DNA from: Heterotrichella gracilis
Taxonomy: Eukaryota; Sar; Xanthophyceae; Tribonematales; Xanthonemataceae
Length of the DNA: 64,000 nt
Direction: 5' to 3'
Assembly: GCA_032358255.1 (NCBI GenBank)
Contig: JAULBX010000892.1
Coordinates: forward strand, 1-64,000
Each line of letters begins with the position of its first letter. The first letter of the stretch is position 1. Both the position numbers and the translations under genes were made by a program. Shown in pieces: positions 48,701 to 58,100 of this stretch. The notes below the pieces were generated by a model, which made no database searches, was not told where the DNA came from, and saw only the letters and a program-made list of their open reading frames with translations.

Positions 48701-51700
48701 GATTTGAGGCCACAGGAGGGTTTAAGGTTCATGCTCCATTGCATGTGGCGGGCAATCTTACCTGGCATGGGTGGCGGGGGTGGCGGGTGCATGTTGTGGT
48801 TGGTGGACCGAGTGGAGGTGGGGCGAGGCGTCTGGGGCTGCCTAACAAGTCACGTATTAGTTTATCAGTTGCGTCATGGGGTAGATCCCTCTCTACTGAT
48901 GTGGAGTAAAGGAAAGCGTTTGACCACTTTCTAATGGAGCCACTGTTTCCACACCTCACTCGCACCGTTTCCGGCCTGTCCTAGACTCCCACCGCCGCGG
49001 CCTCCCTCCAGCACCAAATGACCGCCACCACCATCGGCTCCGCCAGCTGCTCCCTCACAGACCAGGGCTTCATGACCCTGGGGGAGCCAAGCAGCCCGCA
49101 CTCGTCGCCCGCGCTCGTGCCCATGCCAGCCATGTCGCCGGAGCGGGCCGGCAACCCCTTTGGAGCCGCGGCGCTCATGCGCTCGCCGGCGCCGCCCACC
49201 CAGGCCGCGGCCTCGTTGGAAGGTGCGGCTGGGAGGGAAGGGGTTCGACCTGCATCCTCTAAAGCCTAAAGAAATGGCGGGTTGTGAGTGGTGGTCGAAG
49301 GCTATTTGGCTGCATGGCAGGGTGTGGGTCGGGGAGGCCCAACTCAGTGTTGAAATCTTTCATCATGAGGGGTTGGACCCACCCACTGGTCAAGGACACG
49401 CAGCGGGTGCTTTTGTGGTACATTCCGTTTCTCCTCACCAATTGCCCTCCTCCCCTTGCAGGCTCCTACAGCTTTGCTGACAATGCGGTATTCACCATGT
49501 CAGCTTCCAGCCTGCCCTACTCCCTGGGGAACAGCCTGGCCTCCCCCGCGCCCTCCTTCAACGCCAGCCACTTCGCCAACCCCAACCACTCACTCAACGC
49601 AAACCACTCGTTCAACCCCAACAACTCCCTCAACGCCAGCCACTCGTTCAACCCCAACAACTCCTTCAATGGCGCCCAATCCATGGGAGCCAACCACCCC
49701 CTCAACGCCAACCACTCATTCCACGCGAACAAATCCATGAACGCCAACCAGTCATTCAACGCCAACTACTCCCTCAACGGCGCCCAATCCCTCAACGCCA
49801 ACAACTCCATGAACGCCAACCACTCTTTCAATGGCGCCAACTCATTCAATGCCAACAACTCACTCAGCAGCGCCTACTCCCTGGGAGCCACCCACTCCCT
49901 GGGGGCCCCGCAAGGGGGCCTCAGCCAAAAAGACCCCGCCACAAAGGAGACAAATTCGGGGGGCCTCAGCCATAAAGACCCCGCCACAAGGGAGCCAAAT
50001 TCGAGGGGCCATTTGCACATCCGCTTTGCGCAGCCTGAGGCCCCGGCAGGGGGGGCGCAGGCGGGCACTTCGGCCCAAGCAGGGGCGGCGGCGGGCAGCG
50101 GGTTCAAAAAGGGGTACAAATACGGCAACTACTTCGCGGATTTGGTCACCTGGCCCAACCCCCCCTCCAGCAGCAAGGGCTCCCCCTTTGGTGCCAGCAT
50201 GGATGGCATGATGACTCCGGAAGCAGGTGGGTGGTGTGGGTTGGGGGTGGGGGTGGTGCTTAGCTGGGACAGGGTTAATGCCGTAGGCCTTGGAAGGATC
50301 CTAAAACCTACTCCGGGCGGATCGTATACCCTAAACCCTACGCCCCTGCAGGCCCTGCCAGCAGGAAGTCCATCAAATCCTCAAGACACGCAGGCGCACA
50401 TCCCCTTACAGAACCCTACCGCTACACCCAACACCATGCCCAGCAAGCCCCTGAAACAACCGCAAACACAAACCCAAGAGCCACCCACCCTACAAGAACT
50501 TCCGAGAACATGAATCCTCATACCCACCGCAGGCCCCGCCAAACATGAAGTCCATTAGGTCATCAAATATGCAGGTGCACACCTCATTAGTATGGATTAC
50601 CCCACCCAGCACTGCTCAGGGTGTATGAACATCCAGCGCAAGTGCAGGGCAGGCCCTGAAACCACCTGTGAACCCTGAACCAAGCCCCGCAGGCCCTAGA
50701 TAAAACCCTACCTTACGCCCTAACCCCGAACCCTACCCGCCGCAGGCCCCGCGAGCATGAAGTCCATGAAGTCGTCAGACATGCAGGCGCACACCCCCAC
50801 CCAGCGCGGCTCGGGGTGCATGGATATCCAGCGCAGGTGCACCGCCCCAGGCGACCTCGTCACGCAGCGCTCCAGGTCGTTGCAGGGGGGTGCGGAAGCG
50901 CAGGGCAGCCCCATGGAAGGGGTGGTGGAGGAGCACCACCACAAGGTAAAACCCTAAACCCTACACCAGCTCAGGAACACCACCACAAGGTAAGATCCTA
51001 AACCCTACACCAGCTCAGGAGCACCACGACAAGGTAAAACCCTAAACCCTACACCAGCACGCGCACTTGGCTCAGGTGACTTGGAAAATTTTATGAATCC
51101 GGTTTTCATAATAACCGGAGTGATTGCCTTCATATTGCCCAAATGAATATTTGTCTGATTAGCTAACAGATTCCCCGCCACCAGGGCTCCCGCGCCTCCT
51201 CCACCGCATCCTCCGCCCCCAGCCACGCAGCAACCCCCACCACTCCCCCCTTGGACCCCGCCCTCCCTACCCCGCCCTCCGCCCACACCCACCCCTCCAC
51301 CTTCCTCTCCGCCGAGGAGTCCGACGAATGGGAGATTAATGCTGAAGAGATAACGCTGGGGCCGCGCATCGGGGTGGGGTCCTTCGGTGAGGTGTACCGA
51401 GCCTCCTGGAGGCACACCGACGTGGCTGTGAAGCTGTTTCTGGAGCAGGACATGTCCCCGCAGGCCATGTCGGAGTTCAAACAGGTGGGTGGGAGGGAGC
51501 ATGCACTCGTCACTCTTGTCTAGTGATCTACCTTAAATTTACCATGAACAAACGGTGTTCTTTGCTTTAAACACCGCCTCGCTGCAGTACAGACAGGAAT
51601 TCCTGCGCATGCGTCTGCTCACTAAAAAAGAGCCAAGATCAATACCCTAACCCCCGCCCCCCGCAGGAGATCGCCATCATGAAGCGCATCAAGCACCCCA

Positions 51701-53222
51701 ACGTGGTCCTCTTCATGGGCGCATGCACTCGGCCCCCCAACCTGTCAATAGTCACCCAGTTCTGCCCCAGGGGGTCCCTGTTCCGCCTGCTGCACCGCTC
51801 CCCCCAGCTGGTGCTGGACGACCGCAGGTAGGTCCTTTCATCGTGGAAAAATCTACACTATAAACAGCAAGAACGGCCCCTTGTTTTCATTGCCACATTT
51901 GACGGTGGTGCGGCGTCACACAAACAAACAAATAACCAGAAAGGCAGTCCCAGCAGTCATGAGCTCATGCCGGCGTCATACTGTCATCTTGCCTGACATA
52001 ATATTTCTTGCTTTAGTGGCATATTTTGATTGTGAGTTACAAGCCCTCAACCCCAAATCCTGCATTTGCAGGCTGTGCCGTATGGCCCTGGTTACCTCCC
52101 ACAAAGGATTTAGCTATAGATGTAAATTGGTATCAACACTATAAAGTTATCAGCCCTCAAGCCTTGAGCCCACACTCTAAATCCGCAGGCTGTTCCGCAT
52201 GGCCATGGACATTGCGCGTGGCATGGCCTACCTGCACAGCAACAGGCCGCCTATCATCCACCGGGACCTCAAGTCGCCCAACCTGCTGGTGGACAAGGAC
52301 TTCACCATAAAGGTGCGGGGAAGCGCTGTGTGGGCTGTTTCTCAGGATGTGTCACTTGGCAGGGACTTGGCAAATGTTAGGATTGGAACTGGAAATTGCG
52401 CTTGGTGAAGATGAGTACACTCAACAACTCTTGTGCCTTTCTCAAACCCCTTTGCAGGTGTGCGATCTGTGAAACACAAACTAATACTAGAGTGAGCATG
52501 CTCAATATGTACTAGTATTGGAATCAACAGCGTTGTCACATCGAGAGTTTCAACGCCTGTGTTTGCGCCTCCGCTGCAGGTGTGCGACTTTGGCCTGTCC
52601 CGCGTGCGCCGCTCCACCTGGATCGCCTCCAAGTCCCAGGCGGGCACCCCCGAGTGGACCGCCCCCGAGGTGCTGCGCAGCCAGGGCTACAACGAGAAGA
52701 GCGACGTCTACTCATTTGGGGTCATTCTGTGGGAGCTCATCACGCGCCAGGAGCCCTGGGCCGACAAGTCGCCCATGCAGGTACCGACACGACTACACCC
52801 TCCATACACGATTAAAATATAATTTGTAGGTGGTATAATGCAAACTCGGCTTTAGACCCCACCGCCCCCACATGCTCTCATGCTTTGTGCTTGCCCTCTG
52901 TTTGCTTTGCTCTCTCCCCTCTTGCTCTGCTCGGGCGTCCCAGCGAGTCCTTCAGAATTCGAAACCCTTCTTGTGCATTTTATTCGCTTCTCAGGCGACC
53001 TAAATCAACCTTTTTTTGCATTCTCAGGTGGTGGGGGCAGTGGGGTGGGGCGGCCAGCGCCTGATCCCGCCCCCCGAGGGCAACGCGGATGTGGCCGCCA
53101 TGATCGAGCGCTGCTGCACCCTGGAACCCGCGGGCCGCCCCAGCTTCCCCGAAATCATCGATCTGCTGAAAAAGGCCTTCCAGAACCTGCCGCCCCTTGC
53201 CCAACCAACCCCTGCGCCGTGA
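45705..53222 (+). CDS. EDR1/CTR1-type Raf-like protein kinase with Asn-rich hexapeptide region
   Basis: Thirteen exons: 45705-46000, 46277-46409, 46966-47073, 47560-47791, 48194-48588, 48985-49222, 49462-50226, 50746-50945, 51185-51484, 51667-51827, 52189-52312, 52580-52780 and 53028-53222. They give 1115 residues in phase. Exons 1-5 encode the EDR1/CTR1 N-terminal domain: [55 protein letters not shown] and YVVDMV. Exon 7 carries a long hexapeptide Asn/Ser region. Exons 9-13 encode the kinase: [14 protein letters not shown] (Lys about 872), HRDLKSPN (Asp about 969), [29 protein letters not shown]. All catalytic residues are intact, so an active Ser/Thr kinase of the plant MAPKKK-Raf group is expected. 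Plant relatives act in ethylene, defence and stress signalling; the algal pathway is unknown. Residues before the kinase are Ser/Pro-rich. Confidence 0.95.
47268..47360 (+). repeat. Echoes of kinase exon 3 end and exon 4 start
   Basis: 47268-47302 (GCTGAGGCGGTGCCAGCATG then TTTCAAGAAGGG) resembles exon 3 at 47024-47055. 47325-47360 (ACCCTGGCAAAGCTGGTGGC then AGATGCCATGCC) resembles exon 4 start at 47559-47590. They adjoin around a TAGGGTTT unit at 47301-47308. Confidence 0.75.
47858..48058 (+). repeat. Echoes of kinase exon 4 interior and exon 5 start
   Basis: 47885-47950 (CCAGACCCGGCACGGGAGCT to CTCGTCAAGGGAG) resembles exon 4 at 47691-47742. 48000-48056 (CCTTACCCACAGGCTTGGAC then GGGGACCAGTGCGCCATGGT and CACGGTCC) resembles the acceptor and start of exon 5 at 48178-48226. 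A CCCTAAA unit lies between, at 47979-47986. Confidence 0.85.
48632..48695 (+). repeat. Echo of kinase exon 5 end
   Basis: ACCAGGACCTGAATGAGCTG then GAGAGCGCGCGCCTGGAGTA and CCTGCCGGTGGGT repeats the exon 5 end and donor (48536-48594). TTAGGGTTT and GTTTAGGG units lie between copy and exon at 48603-48630. Confidence 0.93.
49545..49915 (+). repeat. Hexapeptide-coding repeat within kinase exon 7
   Basis: About 17-19 consecutive 18-bp units encode N-(A/P/G)-(N/S/A)-(H/N/Q)-S-(F/L/M), for example [30 protein letters not shown]. Register is nearly perfect over about 110 residues, with decay to SSAYSL and GATHSL at the end. The frame is preserved throughout. Confidence 0.92.
50344..50665 (+). repeat. 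Two echoes of kinase exon 8 start
   Basis: 50348-50412 and 50526-50665 repeat the acceptor and start of exon 8 (50735-50850). The second is long: CCGCAGGCCCCGCCAAACAT and AAGTCCATTAGGTCATCAAA, then TGCAGGTGCACACC and CATCCAGCGCAAGTGCAG, with an AT-richer inner part. ACCCTAAACCCTACGCC precedes the first; CCCTACC and CCCTAACCCC precede the real exon. Confidence 0.92.
50920..51055 (+). repeat. 44-bp tandem triplication of exon 8 end plus telomere-like spacer
   Basis: The unit is (AGG)A(G/A)CACCACCACAAGGTAA followed by (A/G)A(C/T)CCTAAACCCTACACCAGCTC. It occurs at about 50931, 50974 and 51018. Copies 2 and 3 keep the donor AAGGTAA. One substitution changes CCACCACAAG to CCACGACAAG in copy 3. The spacer is two CCCTAAA units in each. 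Confidence 0.94.
52066..52472 (+). repeat. Echoes of kinase exon 11 start and exon 12 start
   Basis: 52066-52095 (TTTGCAGGCTGTGCCGTATG then GCCCTGG) resembles exon 11 start at 52182-52207. 52451-52474 (TTTGCAGGTGTGCGATCTGT) resembles exon 12 start at 52574-52595. Both keep the CAG acceptor; the second reaches TGA in frame within four codons. Confidence 0.8.
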
Positions 53223-55164
53223 GCGGTGCTGGCAGGCCATGCACACATGCGCTGTTGGGTGCTGTGGCGGGGTGTGCACTGACCATGCTGGGGATTGGCG
53301 TGGGCTGGTGGGGGTATGGAGCACCCTGGGGAGCGGCGCTACTAGTGGATGTGTTGGGGTTGGGGGTGGGGGCTTGGTTGCGGGCGTTCTGGTGGGGTAG
53401 AGTGGGGAAAGTATTTTCAGGTAGAGGGCGGGTAGGTTGAGCGGGGGATGTATTCAAGCAGACAAGCTGGTTGGTGGGTGCGGTAGTTTTTGCATCCCGA
53501 GTTGGAGATTAGTGTCCCCAGAGTGATCCCCAGAGTGAGTGCGGCATTGGCACCTGGGGGGGTTGCACGTAGCACAGCAGGCATTTATCGATAGGCTCTA
53601 GTTCTTTTCACATGCTTGTGGTTGCTTTATGAGCTACAATGCATACTTAATAGCCCCGCATTTTCCCTGTTTTGCTTGGCTGTCGCCTGAGAGGTAGACT
53701 CCACGAGTTTTGACAAACCCCCGCCCATCTTGTGCAACAACGTCATGCACAATCTTACCCACCGTAAAAAACGAACATGTTTTACATTTTACCTGGAACT
53801 GCATCCTGTATTTTATGTTTGATTCCGAGATGTCTGTCTGCTACTTTCTGCCCTCGCTGTTTTATTAGATAGATAAAGCGTTCGCAGCGGCTCTTTTTTC
53901 CATCTTATCTTCCATCCGCACTGCGCATATTGCAGCAGTGCATTAGAGTATCATCTGGTGTCGTCAGATTGGATCGGATTGGATCGGATTGGATCAGATC
54001 AGGTATTGAGGCGTTTCCGGTGCCATTTCTCAAGGGCTGATTTGTCAGCGGTATGTGTGGACAGTTTCCCCTACTTGGATGGGCAATGGGTGTGCATCAC
54101 GCGCACCCCTTGCTACTTTTGTGCCGCATTTACGATGTATGTCATAGCATGGACCAGGCATGCCTCCAATATTTGTACATGTACCAGTCACTGGCAGATG
54201 GTGTGTGGCATGCTCTGTGGGTGTGCTGGTAGGGCCCCTGGGGCCCCCTTTTCCCTGTCCCCCTCATTACTAATAGGCAGCACATGTTGCCTTTGTTTCC
54301 TGATAGATAATCATTAGATCAACGCATGTCCCATCGCACGCCATTGCCGGCACTTTGCCGGTTGCAGTATTGGCTTCCAGGTGTGCACCAGCAGGCTGCC
54401 AAGGTGATGGCCCATGGCATTGTCGAGGTTTTATTCACTGATTGAGAGGGGCCAGCCTTGGACAGCCTGTCAGCGATGCACACAATACAGCGCGGTTGTA
54501 AATCCAGAAATTTTGATTTGTCCAGTTCAACTTGTGATTCACTTCAGAAGTTCAATGAATGGCCATGGCCCATGACGTGACGTTTTTTGTCGCAAGTTGT
54601 GACATTGAATGCTATTTGCCTGTGCCTATTGAATGCCAATGGATGCCACTGATTTCATGATGAGGCCACCCTCAAGCTTGCTGATAAGTACCCGTAAATA
54701 ATATTGCCATTGACCGTCTAGTTAAAGCTCTAAGCATCTGAGAGCCTGTACTGAGCACGCACTGCCAGTTGGATGTCGGTGTTTAACATAACTTATTCAA
54801 TACAAATATGTAAAATATCAAGGGCCTCAAAAACAGAAAACAAAGACACAAAAAATACTGGCTATCTGGTCACCCACAGCTTTGTTTTACCCTGCCCCCC
54901 GGCGCAATGGCAGTACCGTATTCCACCTTTTGGTACTCAGTACCCGGGCTAGTTCTCGTGCTATTGGATGCAGGCCTTGTGCTCATCTCTCCACCACCTG
55001 CCAGATGCGGCATCCCTGCCCCTGCTCCAGTATCACCACCCCCTCCGCTGCATGTGAATGGCCCCCACACCCCCCTGACAACCTGTACCCCTGCCCCCAT
55101 GCCCCCCCCAGCATCCTCAGCATCCCCGCCGCCCCCTTCGTCCCACTCCATGGCCCCTCACCCC
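53223..55164. other. Convergent 3' flanks of the kinase and malonyl-CoA decarboxylase genes
   Basis: About 1.9 kb. It contains a short direct repeat of GGATCGGATT at 53969-53997 and a CCCC/CACCC-rich stretch at 55015-55200 that overlaps the decarboxylase end. No exon, RNA gene or echo was recognised between 53300 and 54850. Confidence 0.5.
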
Positions 55165-58100
55165 TCACCCCCCAACCACCTGCACCCCTGCACCCGCCTC
55201 CCGCCCCAGCAGCCCCACCACCCCCTCTGATGCACACACCCGGTGGTCCGCCAGATACGCCTGGTGGTAGTCAGCCACAGCCTCGAGCTCATACCTGAAG
55301 ACAAGTAAGCGAATACATGTTATCATTTACCATTTACCTTTGATATTTATTTAAAGTAAATCAAATTACAATTACGCCTGGCGGTAATCAGCCACAGCCT
55401 CGAGCTCATACCTGAAAACCAAACAGAATAAGGGAACTACGTTATTTATACAAATACAAAAGTACATTCAATTACCATTGCGGCTATGCCAGGTGGCACT
55501 TACCCATGGCTCTACGCTCGTACCTGGAGGACACACAATATAACGATATTTTATTTTCTTTTCTTTTCTAAAGACGGCTAGATATGGCAGAAGTCCACTA
55601 GTTTATTATGTTTAAGTTATATAATCCATGTTACTATGAACTTCATACAATGACATGAGTACCTGGAACATGCAAGTAAATGTGCAATCACCTGTAGTTC
55701 ACCATCATGCAGAAGCTCTGCTCCCACCCCTTGGCACTGCCATCAGCCGCCCAATTGACCCTCAAGAATATCTATACCATTCCCAAAACCTAATCACATC
55801 TGCAATTACAATCTAATCGTCTTAAATCACGATTACATCTAAACCATTTTCAACTTGCATGTGCAATCACCTGTAGTTCACCATCATGCAGAAGCTCTGC
55901 TCCCACCCCTTGGCACCACCATCAGCTGCCCAGTTGACCAGCCACACATATCTAATCATTCTCAACCCTAACCACAACTGCAACTACAATCTATTCATCA
56001 TTCAACCACGATTACACCCATACAATCCGATTTGCATGCACCATCACCGGTAATTCACCATCATGCCGAAGCTCTGCTCCCACCCCTTGGCACTGCCATC
56101 AGCCGCCCAATTCACCCGCCACACGTACGCGCCGTTGCTCAAGTGGAAGTTGGCCACCGGGTCTAGGGCCAGGCTCCTGCGCCTCTCCACAAGGAGGTAA
56201 TGCGCAGCCAGGCGCATGAGCAGAGGCTGAAGCACTGCAGTGGCCTGCAGGGTGGTGGTGGTGGTGATGTTGGGATCAGGGGCCTTAGGAAATGGCCTGG
56301 CGATGTCAGGGCCGCTTTTATGATACAATTGAGCGTTTTGAAATTTAAACAATGGGTCAAGAGCAAGGCTTCTGCGGCTCTCAAAGAGTAGGTAGTGGGC
56401 AGCCAGGCGCATGAGCAGGGGCTGAAGCACTGCAGTGGCCTGCGAGGGGTTTAGGGTTTGGTGTTCAGGATTTGGGGCTTAGGGTTTGTAAGCGCGAGAC
56501 GCAGAGGCATGGCAATGGCCTGCGGGATGGTGGTGATGGTAATGGTGGTGTTGGTGATAGTGGTGGTGGTGGTGGTGGTGGTGTGGAGAGGGGTAGAAGC
56601 ACGGGATGGGCAGCAAGGGGCTGGATCCCCAATGGTGTGTCCTTTCAAGCGTGTGGCGATGCCATACGCCACATGCCGTCCCCAGGATTGATGAATTGAA
56701 CCCACCTCTGCGTCCTGCAACCAATCCCGGCTGGCCAATGCAGCTAGTAGGGCATGGCAGCGGGGAGCCATCGCTGGGAAACCCTCCCCTAGGGTATGTG
56801 TGCCCTGGTAGCCTATTACCCTAGCAACTTCCGCCCCCTCATGTGCGCTCAAGAGCGCCTGACCCTCTTGTACCACCCTTTGCTCTCGCTCCTGGGGTGG
56901 GAAAGCATGCGGGAAACTTCAGGGTTTCAGGGTTGAATAAGGAGTACCAATGTGCGCTAATGTTGCGCACAAAGCTCTGTACCAAGACGGTTTTAAAGAT
57001 GTTGGGGGTAGCAGGTGCCGCCCCTGGCTCACGATCCAATGCAGACATACATAGCTGATTAGCTAGAGGGGATCATTTTCTTTTCTCGCGAACCGTTTTT
57101 TAGCATGTGAGCGCGCATTGCACACCTCCGCTGCAGAGGGGATGCTGCCCCTGTCCCAGTGTGTAGTCCATGGTTTTTCTGAGCCGCGACGGGTATATTA
57201 TTATTCTATTTCTAATTCTAGAGTGGACCTCAGCTTGAGCCCGTGCGTGCAGGTCAGTTGTTTGCAAACAGGGAAGTGCTATAAGGACTGGCGCATGCTT
57301 GTGCAAGGTTAATTGCTGAGCTGGCTTCTGTGGCTGGTATGCGTGTAATAATAATAAGTGTTACAAGAACCAGACCTTGTCTACAACACTCCAACTCGCT
57401 CAACAGGTGATCAACCGGCACCTACCTCGCACGCGATGTGGTGCTGCAGCTTGGCCCTGAGCCACGCCCCCATCCCCGGGATTGGGGATAGCGTGACCAG
57501 CGTTTGGAGGGAGGGGAATTCAGCCAGCAGCTGCTTGGCCACCCTCTTTATGAGGAAATTCCCCAAATGGACCCCCGCCAGGCCTGGTTGTGTGGAGGTG
57601 ATGGAGTAGAAAACTGCGGTGGTGGCTTGGGCTGCCTCGACTGCCGCTGCCTGTGGGTTGACTGCGCATGGAGAGGAAAGGAAAGGTTGCGACTTCCAGT
57701 AACCAAACACCATTTCATGCCATAGAGCCGGTTTGGCAAAGATATAGAGAAGGTCTGGGGAAGGGTGGCGCAGGGTTATTAACCGCCCTTTAAACCGACA
57801 CAACCCTTAAAAAAATGCAAACACCATGTAAATACCCTACAAAAAAAGTGTAAAACCTAGACTCACCGCCCCGGTTGCCATCGATGATGCCTTGGATGTT
57901 GTCCGCCACATGCCCCATCAGTGCGGTGTGGAGTACCACCAGCGGCTCCCCCGGCATGGTGGGGTGGAACATCGCAAACACGCGCCGGTTGGGCGCCAGC
58001 CGCCCCCGTAGGTCCTCCCACCCATCGATCCTGCATGCGGATGCAAATTGTTCTTGGCAAGGCAAAAAGCCATTGTCCAAGGTCAAATTCAAATAGCCAG

